From positions 62,001-126,000 of the forward strand of contig NZ_JANYGQ010000022.1 of assembly GCF_025359345.1 (NCBI RefSeq): a stretch of 64,000 nucleotides of DNA, written 5' to 3'. Numbering within the stretch: the first letter of the stretch is position 1; the number at the start of each line of letters is the position of its first letter. The DNA comes from Mucilaginibacter sp. (lineage in GTDB: Bacteria; Bacteroidota; Bacteroidia; Sphingobacteriales; Sphingobacteriaceae). The notes below the pieces were generated by a model. The model made no database searches, had not been told where the DNA came from, and worked only from the letters and a program-made list of their open reading frames with translations. The translations under genes were made by a program, and so were the position numbers. This document shows positions 18,722 through 28,492 of this stretch, one piece after another.

Positions 18722-20800
18722 ATGAAACAAAACATAAAACACTTTATGCTGGCGGGTTTGTTATGCCTTTCCGCCAGCGCTTTTGCCCAGGTGCACACAA
18801 AAAACAAGGACAACCCGAAAACGCCGGATTTGACCTTAAATCTCAAAAAATATATCGACCCATCTAACATGGATCTCTCGGTAAAACCGGGGGACGATTT
18901 TTTTGAATATGCCGACGGCAATTGGCTAAAAAACAACGCCATACCTGCAAAAGAAACCCGGTGGGGTAGTTTCAGTATTCTGCATCAGGAAAACACGACC
19001 CGCTTAATTGGCATATTAAACGATGTAAATAAAATGCCTGGCCAGCCAAAAGGTAGCCCGAAACAGCGCATTGGCGATTTATACGCCAGCGGCATGGATA
19101 GCCTTGCCATTGAAAAACGCGGCTACGACCCCATTAAACCCGATCTGGAACGGGTAGCTAAGGTAACGGATCTGGACGGTGTGATCAGGGAAGCCGTTTA
19201 TGAACGCACAAATGGCGTGGGCAACCCATTGTTTGGCTTCCGCGTAGAGCAGGATTCCAAACATCCTGCCGTAAATGTCGTGAGCTTTGGGCAGGGCGGC
19301 ACCACCCTACCGGACAGGGACAATTATTTAAAAAATGATGACCGCACTAAAAAAATACAGGTCGCCTATAAGCAATACATTATTTCGCTGTTTAAGCTTA
19401 CCGGCTCAACCGATGATGAGGCCGCTAAAAATGCAGAAACAGTTTTCGGTATTGAAACCGCCATTGCAAAGGCCCAGCTAAGCCGCGTTGCTATGCGCGA
19501 CCCAAATAAAACTTACAACAAACTGGCTGTGGGCGATTTCAGTAAACTAAGCCCAAACCTCAACTGGGTACAGTTATTGCCTTTAATGCAGATAAAAGCA
19601 CAGGATTCGATACTGGTTTCGGCCCCCGATTTTTACAAAGCGTTGGATGCCCAGCTTGCCGCTACACCGGTTGCCGACTGGAAAACCTACCTGCAATGGA
19701 ACGTATTGAAAGGTTCGGCCTCGTCGCTGAGCTCACCGTTTGTTAAGGCAAGCTTTAATTTCAGCAGTTCGTTAAGCGGGCAAAAAGTACAGGCCCCGCG
19801 CGATGAACGCATGTCGAATCTGGTTGATGGCAGCCTTGGTGAACTGCTGGGGCAATTATATGTCGAAAAGTATTTCCCGCCGGCCGCAAAAGCGTATATG
19901 GCCAAGCTGGTTGATAACCTAAAAGTAACACTGGGCGAACGCATCCAAAACTTAACATGGATGAGCGCCGAAACAAAGGCCCGTGCATTGAAAAAGCTGG
20001 CCGCGTTCAGCGTTAAAATTGGCTACCCTGATAAATGGCAGCAGTACCAGGGCCTGGAGATTGACAAAGACGACTATGCCGGCAACCTGCGCAGGATAGC
20101 ACAATGGCGTTATAATTATAATGTAAGCCAACTGGGCAAGCCCGTGGATAAAACCCGCTGGGGGATGACACCGCCGACCATAAATGCATCATATAGCCCA
20201 AACAATAATGAAATTACTTTCCCTGCGGGGATATTGCAATTTCCATTCTTTGATTTTGGGGCAGATGATGCCGTTAACTATGGTGGTATCGGCTCGGTTA
20301 TCGGCCATGAAATGACCCATGGATTTGACGACGAAGGCCGCAAGTATGATGCCGACGGCACCCTGCGCGACTGGTGGACCAAAGAGGACGCGGATAAATT
20401 TCAACAGCGCGCCGACCAAGTAGTGGCCCAATACAACGGGTTTACCGTGGTTGATACCATCCACGTAAATGGCAAGCTTACCCTCGGCGAAAACCTTGCC
20501 GACTTGGGTGGTTTAAATGTAGCCTATGCAGCATTTAAGAAAACCAAAGAGGGCCAGTCCAACAAAAAGATCGACGGCTTTACGCCCGATCAGCGGTTCT
20601 TCCTGTCATGGGCCCAGGTATGGCGCAGTTCGCAGCGCCCCGAGGCAGCAGCTCAACGCATATTAACCGACCCGCACTCGCCCGAGCAATACCGCACTAT
20701 CGCACCTTTAACAAATATGGATGCCTGGTACAAAGCGTTTAATATAAAGCCCGGCGATAAGTTGTATAAAAAACCTGAGGACAGGACGAAGGTGTGGTAG
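18722..20800 (+). CDS. M13 family zinc metallopeptidase (neprilysin-like), exported
   Basis: 692 residues with a signal peptide ending at AFA-Q. The first zinc motif HEMTH lies at about residues 528-532 within VIGHEMTHGFDDEG, the second (ENLADLGG) at about 588, and the family's C-terminal region ends in KVW, the usual short form. The central NAxYxPxxNEITFPAGILQ substrate-binding stretch is intact. M13 peptidases cut oligopeptides; in Bacteroidota they are periplasmic or surface-attached. The gene is monocistronic, closed by a hairpin terminator 48 bp after the stop. Confidence 0.93.
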   Translation: MKQNIKHFMLAGLLCLSASAFAQVHTKNKDNPKTPDLTLNLKKYIDPSNMDLSVKPGDDFFEYADGNWLKNNAIPAKETRWGSFSILHQENTTRLIGILNDVNKMPGQPKGSPKQRIGDLYASGMDSLAIEKRGYDPIKPDLERVAKVTDLDGVIREAVYERTNGVGNPLFGFRVEQDSKHPAVNVVSFGQGGTTLPDRDNYLKNDDRTKKIQVAYKQYIISLFKLTGSTDDEAAKNAETVFGIETAIAKAQLSRVAMRDPNKTYNKLAVGDFSKLSPNLNWVQLLPLMQIKAQDSILVSAPDFYKALDAQLAATPVADWKTYLQWNVLKGSASSLSSPFVKASFNFSSSLSGQKVQAPRDERMSNLVDGSLGELLGQLYVEKYFPPAAKAYMAKLVDNLKVTLGERIQNLTWMSAETKARALKKLAAFSVKIGYPDKWQQYQGLEIDKDDYAGNLRRIAQWRYNYNVSQLGKPVDKTRWGMTPPTINASYSPNNNEITFPAGILQFPFFDFGADDAVNYGGIGSVIGHEMTHGFDDEGRKYDADGTLRDWWTKEDADKFQQRADQVVAQYNGFTVVDTIHVNGKLTLGENLADLGGLNVAYAAFKKTKEGQSNKKIDGFTPDQRFFLSWAQVWRSSQRPEAAAQRILTDPHSPEQYRTIAPLTNMDAWYKAFNIKPGDKLYKKPEDRTKVW

Positions 20801-20847
20801 ATTAGTCCATAGACGATGGACCATGGTGAGAAAATATTATTTAACCG

Positions 20848-20876
20848 GCCGGCTGTGTCTTCACAGCCGGCTTTTT
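20848..20876 (+). terminator. intrinsic terminator after the M13 peptidase gene
   Basis: A perfect 10-bp stem (GCCGGCTGTG with CACAGCCGGC) with a TCTT loop is followed by five T. Confidence 0.9.
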
Positions 20877-20896
20877 ATGTGACATCTTTTCCCGCT

Positions 20897-21045
20897 CGTC
20901 AATTGCGAGGAACGAAGCAACCTCTGCACAGGACATTCAATGTACACTATGTTTTTGGTTACCTAAATGCGGCTGATAAGTCACCACAAAGCTTTTGCTT
21001 AGTTGATTTGCATGCGTAGAGGTTGCTTCGTTCCTCGCAATGACG
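20897..21045. repeat. REP-like palindrome (GCGAGGAACGAAGCAA type)
   Basis: Arms at 20897-20927 and 21014-21045 are near-perfect reverse complements sharing TTGCGAGGAACGAAGCAAC, separated by about 85 bp. A second member of the family lies at 22053-22141. The position between convergent units suits a mobile intergenic (MITE/REP-like) element; no transposase is in view. Confidence 0.7.
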
Positions 21046-21064
21046 AAAAAGGGGCCACCTCGAC

Positions 21065-22021
21065 CTAAAATATCGCTTCCGCAATCTTCCTGGTTGGCCC
21101 GGCGTTGCTCATTGTATAAAAGTGCAGCACGGGTACGCCAAACGCCATTAACTCCTTACATTGATTTATCATCCACTCAATACCAGCATCTTTTACATCC
21201 TTCTCGCTTTTGCAACCGGTTATTAAGTCGCAAAGGTCATCAGGCATATCAATATGGAATGTTTTGGAAAGGTTAACCAGTTGCTTTGATGTTGTAATTG
21301 GTTTCAGCCCGGGAATGATAGGAACATTTATTCCGTTTGCGCGGCAGTTATTCACGAAATCAAAGTATTTCTGGTTGTCGAAAAACATTTGGGTAACTAT
21401 AAACCCGGCGCCCATATCAACCTTTTGTTTCAGGTATTTAAAATCCGATTTAAGGTTTGGCGCCTCAAAGTGTTTTTCGGGATAGCCGGCAACGCCGACG
21501 CAAAAATCTGATTTCAACTCTTCGCCCAGCGTTTCGTGCAGGTAAATGCCGTTGTTCATGTTTATCACCTGTTGCAGCAGGTCGGTCGCATAATTATGCC
21601 CGTTAGGGGTTGGTACAAATGATGCATCTGCAATACGTGCATCGCCGCGCAACACCAAAACGTTTTCGATGCCCAAAAACTGCAGGTCGACAAGGCCGTT
21701 CTCCGTTTCATCTTTAGTAAAACCGCCGCAAAGTAAATGCGGAACAGTATCCACCTTATACTTGTTCATTATAGCCGCACAAATGGCAATGGTTCCCGGG
21801 CGTTTGCGATAGCTTAGTTTCTCCAGCAAACCATTATCATGCTGCTTGTAAATAAAATCTTCGCGCAGCGATGTAACGTCAATAAAAGGCGGCTTAAACT
21901 CCATCAACGGGTCTATCGCATTATACAAACCTTGTATGCTGTGCCCCTTTAATGGTGGTATAAGTTCGAACGAGAATAGTGTTTTTCCGTTTGCGTTTTT
22001 AATATGGTCAACAATCTTCAT
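21065..22021 (-). CDS. metF: 5,10-methylenetetrahydrofolate reductase
   Basis: 318 residues, the normal family length. It carries the N-terminal TFSFEL-like motif (here LFSFELIPP), TIM-barrel strands and the flavin-binding segments LVLRGD and GAGFIVTQMFFDN characteristic of MetF. It reduces methylene-THF to methyl-THF, the methyl donor for MetH encoded just upstream. It lies 130 bp downstream of metH on the same strand with a REP-like palindrome between them, so it is probably in the same SAM-controlled unit. Confidence 0.95.
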   Translation of the reverse strand: MKIVDHIKNANGKTLFSFELIPPLKGHSIQGLYNAIDPLMEFKPPFIDVTSLREDFIYKQHDNGLLEKLSYRKRPGTIAICAAIMNKYKVDTVPHLLCGGFTKDETENGLVDLQFLGIENVLVLRGDARIADASFVPTPNGHNYATDLLQQVINMNNGIYLHETLGEELKSDFCVGVAGYPEKHFEAPNLKSDFKYLKQKVDMGAGFIVTQMFFDNQKYFDFVNNCRANGINVPIIPGLKPITTSKQLVNLSKTFHIDMPDDLCDLITGCKSEKDVKDAGIEWMINQCKELMAFGVPVLHFYTMSNAGPTRKIAEAIF

Positions 22022-22052
22022 TAGTATGATTCAGATATGGTATTTCTTCAAT

Positions 22053-22141
22053 CTTGTCATTGCGAGGTACGAAGCAATCGCGAACTGTGCAAGACGGACA
22101 TGCATAGCTACGAGATTGCTTCGTACCTCGCAATGACAAAG
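22053..22141. repeat. REP-like palindrome between metH and metF
   Basis: Arms 22053-22080 and 22111-22141 are reverse complements built on TTGTCATTGCGAGGTACGAAGCAATC. It is related to the element at 20897-21045 (AACGAAGC replaced by TACGAAGC). Transcribed, it would form a long hairpin and might tune metF relative to metH. Confidence 0.75.
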
Positions 22142-22151
22142 TTTTATATTT

Positions 22152-25100
22152 TTAATAGTTGAGGTTTGGACCCAACCACCTCTCAGTGGTTTCCAAATCC
22201 ATGCCTTTTCGTTTTGCGTAATCTTCAACCTGGTCTTTGCCGATCTTTCCCAACCCAAAATAACGGGCTTGTGGATGTGCGAAGTAAAACCCGCTTACTG
22301 ATGCGGCCGGCGTCATGGCCAGGCTTTCGGTAAGGTGCATGTGGGCGTTGTCTTCAGCTTTCAGCAATTCAAATAATGTTGTTTTCTCTGTATGATCCGG
22401 ACAAGCAGGATAACCCGGTGCCGGGCGTATACCCTGGTATTCTTCTTTGATCAGGTCATCAGTGCTTAACTGCTCCCCTGTGGAGTAACCCCAGTATTGC
22501 TTGCGCACCAGTTCATGCATTTTTTCGGCAAAAGCTTCGGCCAAACGGTCTGCAAGGGCTTTGGCCATTATACTATTGTAGTCGTCATGGTCGCGTTCAA
22601 ATTCGGCCACCAGTTCATCGCAGCCTAAGCCTGATGTTACTGCAAAACCGCCAAAGTAATCGGGCACGCCGCTTTCCTTTGTGGCGATAAAATCCGAGAG
22701 CGCATAATAAGGTTCACCCTTAACTTTCTCCGCCTGCTGGCGCAAGGTGTGGATGGTTTTAAGCACTGTTTTGCGGCTTTCGTCGGTGTACAGCTCAATA
22801 TCATCACCAACGCTGTTAGCCGGCCAAAAACCGATTACGCCGTTAGCCTGGAGCAATTTTTCATCCACTATCTTTTTCAACAACACCTGCGCATCATCAA
22901 AAAGCTTTTTGGCTTCGTCGCCCACAAACTTATCGGCAAATATCTTAGGATAACTGCCACGCAATTCCCAGGTATGGAAAAATGGCGTCCAGTCGATGTA
23001 GGGCAGCAAATCTTCCAGCGGAAAGTTTTCTAATACTTTAGTACCGGTAAAAGTTGGTTTTTGAGCCACATCACCGTCCAAGCTAATCTGGAATCCGCCT
23101 TTGCGCGCATCTTCGATAGATACAAAACGTTTATCCGAACGCTTATTTAAATGCGCCTCGCGTGCTTTTTCATACTCATCTTTTATTCCCTGTATGTAGC
23201 CCTCGCGATTTTCCCTGTTCATCAAACTGCTGCAAACAGTTACGCTACGCGATGCATCCAGTACGTGGATTGCCGCCCCGGAATAATTCGGCGCTACTTT
23301 TACGGCTGCGTGTATACGCGATGTGGTTGCGCCACCAATTATCAATGGGATTGTAAAACCTTCGCGTTCCATTTCTTTGGCAAAGTGCACCATCTCATCA
23401 AGCGATGGTGTTATCAACCCGCTAAGGCCTATGATATCTACATTCTGTTTTTTTGCCTCTTCGATAATGCGCTGCGCGGGCACCATCACCCCAAGGTCAA
23501 TCACCTCGAAGTTATTGCAGGCCAGCACAACGCCTACTATGTTTTTACCAATATCGTGTACATCGCCTTTTACGGTAGCCATCAGTATCTTACCTGCATT
23601 GGCTCTGCTGCCACTGCTGTCTTCGCCGGCATCAATAACGCGCTGCTTTTCAAGCTCAATAAAAGGTAATAAATAAGCAACGGCTTTTTTCATCACCCGT
23701 GCCGATTTTACAACCTGTGGCAAAAACATTTTACCAGCGCCAAATAAGTCGCCTACTATATTCATTCCGTCCATCAGCGGGCCTTCAATAACTTCAAGCG
23801 GTTTTGAGTATGCCTGGCGCGCTTCTTCTACATCATCGTCCAGGTATTCGATAATACCTTTTACCAAAGCGTGCGACAAACGTTCCTGCACTGTCCCCTT
23901 GCGCCATTCTTCATCGCGCTCAATAACTTTACCCTTGCTTTTTATGGTATCGGCAAACTCAACCAGGCGTTCGGTAGCATCAGGGCGACGGTTTAATAGT
24001 ACATCTTCAACCAGCTCCAACAAATCTTTCGGTATCTCCTGGTAAACTTCCAGCATGCCTGCGTTTACAATACCCATATCCATACCTGCTTTTATCGCAT
24101 GGTACAGGAAGGCCGAGTGCATTGCCTCGCGCACAGTATTGTTACCGCGGAACGAGAACGAAATATTACTTACTCCCCCGCTCACTTTAGCGTACGGCAG
24201 GTTTTGTTTTATCCAGCGGGTTGCTTCAATAAAGTCAACCGCATAGTTATTATGTTCTTCCAGCCCGGTAGCAACTGTTAAAATGTTTGGGTCGAAAATG
24301 ATATCCTGCGGCGGGAAGCCTACTTCATTTACCAGTATGTCGTACGAGCGTTTACAAATTTCTATCCGGCGTTGTAACGAGTCGGCCTGGCCTGTTTCGT
24401 CAAATGCCATTACTACCGTAGCTGCACCGTAGCTTAATATTTTGCGGGCCTGCTCTTTAAATTTGTCCTCGCCTTCTTTAAGCGATATCGAGTTTACGAT
24501 ACCTTTACCCTGTATACATTTCAAACCTGCCTCAATAACCGTCCATTTGGATGAGTCAATCATTATCGGCAGTTTAGCAATATCAGGCTCTGATGCTACA
24601 AGATTTAAAAACTTAACCATCACGGCTTCCGAGTCAATCATTCCCTCGTCCATGTTGATATCGATAACCTGGGCGCCACCTTCCACCTGCTGGCGGGCAA
24701 CAGTTAGTGCAGCCTCATAATCCTCGGCCAATATCAGCTTCGAAAACTTTGGCGAACCGGTGATGTTGGTACGCTCGCCTACGTTTACAAAATTTGTTTC
24801 GGGTGTTATGGTAACCGCTTCCAATCCACTCAACCTCATGAAAGGTTCTATCTCCGGTATCCTGCGCGGCGGATATTTGGCAGCTTTTTCAGCAATACAT
24901 TTAATGTGCTCTGGTGTAGTGCCGCAACAACCACCAACTATATTAACCAGCCCGTTTTTTATAAAATCGTCAACCTGGTGCGCGGTTTCGTGCGCAGTTT
25001 CGTCGTACTGGCCAAACTCATTCGGCAAGCCAGCGTTGGGATAAGCTGAAATATAAACGTTTGCTTTTTCAGACAATTCCTCGATGTGCGGGCGCATTTC

Positions 25101-25871
25101 TTTTGCACCCAAAGCACAGTTTAAACCCACCGATAACAAATTGGCGTGACTCACCGAATCCCAAAATGCCTCAACAGTTTGGCCTGATAGGGTACGCCCG
25201 GATGCATCGGTAATAGTACCAGAAATCATGATAGCGCCTAAGCCCCTGAATGGTACAAAATCTTTCCCGGCAGTTTTTGATTCATTTCTGTAGCGGTCTA
25301 TCGCAAACAATGCCGCCTTGGCATTTAGCGTATCAAATATGGTTTCAACGATCAACAAATCCGAACCGCCGTCAACCAAGCCTTTTACCTGCTCATAATA
25401 AGCTTCGGCAAGGTCGTCGAACGTTACAGCGCGGTACCCCGGGTCGTTTACATCAGGCGATAAAGAAGCCGTACGATTTGTCGGCCCGATAGCACCCGCA
25501 ACAAAACGCGGTTTGTTGGGTGTTTTTTTGTTGTATTTATCCGCAACCTCGCGGGCTATACGGGCGCCTTCGTAACTCAACTCGTAGGCCAGCTCTTCCA
25601 TATGGTAGTCGGCCAATGATATGCGCTGCGTGCTGAAGGTATTTGTTTCAATAATATCGGCTCCTGCATCCAAATATTCGGCGTGGATGGCTTTAATAAT
25701 ATCCGGGCGGGTAATATTCAGCAGGTCGTTATTTCCCTGTAAATCCGATTGATGATTACGGAACCGTTCCCCACGAAAATCAGCCTCCTTTAACTGGTAG
25801 CGCTGTATCATGGTGCCCATTGCCCCGTCAATAACCAGGATGCGTTTCTCTAATTCTTTTCTAATATCCAT
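22152..25871 (-). CDS. metH: cobalamin-dependent methionine synthase
   Basis: 1239 residues, full length. Domains in order: homocysteine-binding barrel with zinc cysteines (late GGCCGT motif near 310), pterin-binding barrel (about 350-620, [12 protein letters not shown]), B12-binding cap and Rossmann domains (about 650-890, with D-V-H-D-I-G-K-N giving the lower-axial His) and the SAM-dependent reactivation domain (about 900-1230, with the [12 protein letters not shown] motif). It transfers the methyl group of methyl-THF to homocysteine. A SAM-I riboswitch lies in the leader about 160 bp upstream, so expression should fall when SAM is plentiful. Confidence 0.97.
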   Translation of the reverse strand: MDIRKELEKRILVIDGAMGTMIQRYQLKEADFRGERFRNHQSDLQGNNDLLNITRPDIIKAIHAEYLDAGADIIETNTFSTQRISLADYHMEELAYELSYEGARIAREVADKYNKKTPNKPRFVAGAIGPTNRTASLSPDVNDPGYRAVTFDDLAEAYYEQVKGLVDGGSDLLIVETIFDTLNAKAALFAIDRYRNESKTAGKDFVPFRGLGAIMISGTITDASGRTLSGQTVEAFWDSVSHANLLSVGLNCALGAKEMRPHIEELSEKANVYISAYPNAGLPNEFGQYDETAHETAHQVDDFIKNGLVNIVGGCCGTTPEHIKCIAEKAAKYPPRRIPEIEPFMRLSGLEAVTITPETNFVNVGERTNITGSPKFSKLILAEDYEAALTVARQQVEGGAQVIDINMDEGMIDSEAVMVKFLNLVASEPDIAKLPIMIDSSKWTVIEAGLKCIQGKGIVNSISLKEGEDKFKEQARKILSYGAATVVMAFDETGQADSLQRRIEICKRSYDILVNEVGFPPQDIIFDPNILTVATGLEEHNNYAVDFIEATRWIKQNLPYAKVSGGVSNISFSFRGNNTVREAMHSAFLYHAIKAGMDMGIVNAGMLEVYQEIPKDLLELVEDVLLNRRPDATERLVEFADTIKSKGKVIERDEEWRKGTVQERLSHALVKGIIEYLDDDVEEARQAYSKPLEVIEGPLMDGMNIVGDLFGAGKMFLPQVVKSARVMKKAVAYLLPFIELEKQRVIDAGEDSSGSRANAGKILMATVKGDVHDIGKNIVGVVLACNNFEVIDLGVMVPAQRIIEEAKKQNVDIIGLSGLITPSLDEMVHFAKEMEREGFTIPLIIGGATTSRIHAAVKVAPNYSGAAIHVLDASRSVTVCSSLMNRENREGYIQGIKDEYEKAREAHLNKRSDKRFVSIEDARKGGFQISLDGDVAQKPTFTGTKVLENFPLEDLLPYIDWTPFFHTWELRGSYPKIFADKFVGDEAKKLFDDAQVLLKKIVDEKLLQANGVIGFWPANSVGDDIELYTDESRKTVLKTIHTLRQQAEKVKGEPYYALSDFIATKESGVPDYFGGFAVTSGLGCDELVAEFERDHDDYNSIMAKALADRLAEAFAEKMHELVRKQYWGYSTGEQLSTDDLIKEEYQGIRPAPGYPACPDHTEKTTLFELLKAEDNAHMHLTESLAMTPAASVSGFYFAHPQARYFGLGKIGKDQVEDYAKRKGMDLETTERWLGPNLNY

Positions 25872-25877
25872 ATTGCG

Positions 25878-25983
25878 ATTTCACCGATTAGTAAACGATT
25901 TCACCGATTTTGGGAGAATCATTTCACAGATTTTAGCACAAGTGCTGCTATCGGTGTAATTATCCTTCAATCAGTGTAATCAT
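25878..25983. repeat. short repeats in the metH leader
   Basis: GATTTCACCGATT occurs twice in direct orientation near 25878 and 25899, with inverted relatives (ATCGGTGTAATTAT, ATCAGTGTAATCAT) near 25951 and 25970. It can fold into a hairpin between the riboswitch and the start codon. Similar words are common intergenic repeats in this family. Confidence 0.45.
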
Positions 25984-25984
25984 C

Positions 25985-26029
25985 AAAAAAAAGCTTATCT
26001 CGAAAAGTCGGGTGTTAGTTTGACTTTCG
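25985..26029 (-). terminator. candidate expression platform of the SAM riboswitch
   Basis: Read on the minus strand: a hairpin of CGAAAGTC with GACTTTTCG (26001-26029), then a second copy of AGATAAGC (25993-26000), then a run of eight T (25985-25992). The second copy repeats the 3' strand of the aptamer's P1 helix, so it could compete for the 5' strand of P1. The exact switching fold is inference. Confidence 0.5.
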
Positions 26030-26134
26030 CTTATCTTTCCCGGGGCCGTTTGGCTGCCGGGTAGAATGTAGCACCTTGTAAGTACAGGTTGCTAAGACAT
26101 CGCAGGGTCTGTCCCTCCGTCTTTCTCCATAAGC
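26029..26134 (-). promoter_or_regulatory. SAM-I (S-box) riboswitch aptamer
   Basis: On the minus strand the sequence begins GCTTAT and ends ATAAGC (closing helix P1). In between it has the S-box signature: GGAGGGACAGACCCT, then TTAGCAACC, then AAGGTGCTA and a GGGAAAGATAAG end. These match the conserved core of SAM-I aptamers that bind S-adenosylmethionine. The genes downstream, metH and metF, are classical targets. The ligand class rests on motif recognition; a covariance model would settle it. Confidence 0.85.
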
Positions 26135-26138
26135 AACA

Positions 26139-26169
26139 CAAAGATGCGTATTAATGAAATAAGTTGCAA
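26139..26169 (-). promoter_or_regulatory. promoter of the SAM riboswitch-metH-metF transcript
   Basis: On the minus strand, TTG (26167-26169) and CATCTTTG (26139-26146, one mismatch to TAnnTTTG) are 20 bp apart. The predicted start falls at or just before the first base of the aptamer. Confidence 0.5.
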
Positions 26170-26204
26170 TAGGTTTTAGTTGTCATATGATAAGAAAGCG
26201 CGGA

Positions 26205-26300
26205 GAGCCAAGAACCAAGAATCAAGAGCCAAGATTGAAAAACACATTCAACGCTTATCTTCTTTTTGTCTTGATTCTTGGCTCTTGGCTCTTGATTCTT
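26205..26300. repeat. intergenic inverted repeat, CAAGAGCCAAGA-type words
   Basis: Left arm 26205-26234 and right arm 26269-26300 are reverse complements made of repeated AAGAxxCAAGAGCC words. The right arm ends at the stop codon of the L,D-transpeptidase gene. Confidence 0.65.
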
Positions 26301-26911
26301 CAACTATATATCCACATCAGCCAATGTTTTTTCTGTTTACGCAACATCCCGCCCACAATTTTCATGGTATTGTTTGATATCGCAGGGCATCCCCAGCCTT
26401 CAGGGGTTCCGAACGGGTAAACATCATTTTCGGCTACTTCTTCCCACGAATGGAAGACAATTTGCCTTACCAGCGCGTTGCTGTTTGTGCTTTCCAACCC
26501 ATCTAAATAATATTTCACGTGAATGCCCCAGGCGCTATAAGCCCGGTTGTTTATTTTGTATTTGCCAAGCGGTGTGCAATGGCTGCCATCGGCGTTGCTA
26601 AATTCTGGCTTATCTTTCGACCACATGCCCGACCATGGCATTTTGCCGCAACCGTGGCTTACCAACCCTGAAAGCAGGATGTTATTTTTGCCAAAATCCC
26701 ACACCACAAAACGCTTAACGCCCGATGGCAAGCTCATATCAATTAAAATACAGTATTTGGTATCAAAGCCTTTTTGGCGACAAAAAGCCAGGGCCTGTTT
26801 GGCCTTTTCGCGGGTGCGGGCGGTATCGATGTGCGGCGCTGCGGCTTGTAGGCTTACGGTCAATAAAAAAGCTGGTAAAAAGGCTAATAAAAATTTATTA
26901 AGTCTCCTCAC
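26300..26911 (-). CDS. murein L,D-transpeptidase family protein (YkuD_2 type), exported
   Basis: About 203 residues if the GTG at 26911 is used; this start precedes a signal-like stretch (RRLNKFLLAFLPAFLLTVSLQA). The open frame continues to 26995 but would overlap the BI-1 gene by 56 bp. Visible motifs are LVSHGCG, SHCTPLGKYKI, QIVFHSWEEV and the W-G-C-P-A-I nucleophile site, as in the 'murein L,D-transpeptidase catalytic domain' group. It probably acts on peptidoglycan in the periplasm. The next gene upstream on this strand is only about 28 bp away, so they may share a transcript. Confidence 0.75.
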   Translation of the reverse strand: MRRLNKFLLAFLPAFLLTVSLQAAAPHIDTARTREKAKQALAFCRQKGFDTKYCILIDMSLPSGVKRFVVWDFGKNNILLSGLVSHGCGKMPWSGMWSKDKPEFSNADGSHCTPLGKYKINNRAYSAWGIHVKYYLDGLESTNSNALVRQIVFHSWEEVAENDVYPFGTPEGWGCPAISNNTMKIVGGMLRKQKKHWLMWIYS

Positions 26912-26939
26912 CGGCTTTTTATAAAAGTACTTATGCTGA

Positions 26940-27671
26940 TTACCTTCTTCTGCCGAAAATACGCAGTAAGAAAAGGAACAAGTTGATAAAATCAAGATAA
27001 AGCGTTAAGCCACCCATCAGCGCCATCTTCGATGCTGTGGCATCGCCATAGGTTAAGCCTGCACCAATTTGTTTTAGTTTTTGTACATCATACGCGGTTA
27101 AGCCTACAAATACAGCAACACCGATGTAGCTGATAATCATTTCAAGACCTGAGCTGTGCATAAACATATTTACTAGACTGGCAACCACAATTCCAATAAG
27201 GAACATGATTAATATTGAACCGAACTTGGTAAGGTCTGTTTTAGTAGTATAACCTGCAATGGCCATTATTCCAAACACTACCGAAGAGGTTAGAAATACG
27301 CCCATTACGGAAGCAGAGGTGTAAATCAGCAGTATAAAGCTCAAGCTAATACCAGTTAATGCCGCGTAAGCAATGAATAGCAGCGACAAAACCGGGTACG
27401 ATATCCGGTTAAGTCCGAATCTGATCAATAACACAAAAGCCAGTGGCGCAAACATTGCTACATAAGCAAAAATTGTTAATTGCCCTGTACTAACGTCAAC
27501 TAAAGTCAGCAGCAATGATGGAGTATTGGCAAACAAATACGCGCAAAACGCCGAAACGCCCAGTGCGGCAAACATCCACATAAACACGTTTGCTAAAAAT
27601 TTACGTGTGGTATCAGTTTCATTAATTTGTATTACGTTGTTGAAATCGTAATTAGGGTTGTTAATTTCCAT
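26940..27671 (-). CDS. Bax inhibitor-1 / YccA family membrane protein
   Basis: 243 residues with seven predicted membrane helices and the family hallmarks: an N-terminal ETDTTRKFLANVF, the acidic loop, and the terminal GGLTLYLDFINLFLFLLRIFGRRR. BI-1 proteins are pH-sensitive calcium leak channels or regulators of membrane proteases; the bacterial role here is not known. The start ATG at 27671 is in a clean context. Confidence 0.88.
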   Translation of the reverse strand: MEINNPNYDFNNVIQINETDTTRKFLANVFMWMFAALGVSAFCAYLFANTPSLLLTLVDVSTGQLTIFAYVAMFAPLAFVLLIRFGLNRISYPVLSLLFIAYAALTGISLSFILLIYTSASVMGVFLTSSVVFGIMAIAGYTTKTDLTKFGSILIMFLIGIVVASLVNMFMHSSGLEMIISYIGVAVFVGLTAYDVQKLKQIGAGLTYGDATASKMALMGGLTLYLDFINLFLFLLRIFGRRR

Positions 27672-27828
27672 TTTTTGTTTTAAAATTTATTACTCAAAGA
27701 TAATTATAGATGTGAGATTTGAAATATGAGGTATCACATTTTTTTATCGGAGATTGGACTATAAACGTGCAATTTAGTTTAAACGTATTTAAGAATGTCT
27801 GAAGCGTGTAAAACTTACGAACTTTCGC

Positions 27829-28395
27829 TCAATTTAATCTCCTTGTCAATTGTTCCTCAACCTTTTTAAACACCTGCAAGGGTTTTAAAGTCCGCCAGTT
27901 CAAATCGTCGAGTACGCCGCCGAAGTTGATATAGTAGTCGATGTTGTTCCGTTTGAACTCGTCAATCACATGGTCCCTGAAATTGATGCCGGCTATCCAG
28001 CCATCCTCCACATCCTGGAACCATTCCTCGTAGTAACAATCATCCGAAGAGTGGAAATTCAACACATTCTCTCCTATCAAAATAAAATGATTAATGCCGT
28101 TATCGATCATCAGCTCCAGGATCTCGCGCTTCAATAACATAATGTCGTTGTTGATGGCATCATTCCACTCACCGATAAACTCAATTATCGAGTAACCACG
28201 CTCATAGTCAGCAAACAATACCTTCATATACAGGGTATTTGAGCCAAATGAATCCCACTGCGGGTGCAGCAAGTAATTGTAAACCTGTTTATCAAACTCG
28301 AACTCACTATACTCCGTAGCGTAAAACGGCGAATACTCATCCTCCGCTGCTACATAATCATCGCGCCACTTATAATATGGTTCTATCTCGTGCAT
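27829..28395 (-). CDS. conserved hypothetical protein
   Basis: 188 residues from the ATG at 28395 (MHEIEPYYKW); a second in-frame ATG 12 bp upstream is possible. It is acidic and rich in aromatic residues (YYEEWF, NNIDYYINFGG), with no signal peptide or membrane segment, so probably cytosolic. I recognise no domain. It lies 95 bp downstream of murQ on the same strand and might be co-transcribed. Confidence 0.6.
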   Translation of the reverse strand: MHEIEPYYKWRDDYVAAEDEYSPFYATEYSEFEFDKQVYNYLLHPQWDSFGSNTLYMKVLFADYERGYSIIEFIGEWNDAINNDIMLLKREILELMIDNGINHFILIGENVLNFHSSDDCYYEEWFQDVEDGWIAGINFRDHVIDEFKRNNIDYYINFGGVLDDLNWRTLKPLQVFKKVEEQLTRRLN

Positions 28396-28460
28396 TTGCC
28401 CCTCCAACCTCTCCGCTGGTTAGCGGAGAAACTTTCTATTTTCAATTTTATTTTCTCATC

Positions 28461-28492
28461 CGCACATCTGCATATTCGCACATCTGCACATT
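28461..28492. repeat. short direct repeat GCACATCTGCA
   Basis: CGCACATCTGCATATTCGCACATCTGCACATT-type sequence: the unit CGCACATCTGCA occurs twice, 16 bp apart, ending at the murQ stop codon. It is one of several word-like intergenic repeats in the window. Confidence 0.5.

Noticed and set aside
28461..28492. Possible CRISPR array
   Set aside because: Only two copies of a 12-bp word with no unique spacers and no cas genes; it is a short intergenic repeat.
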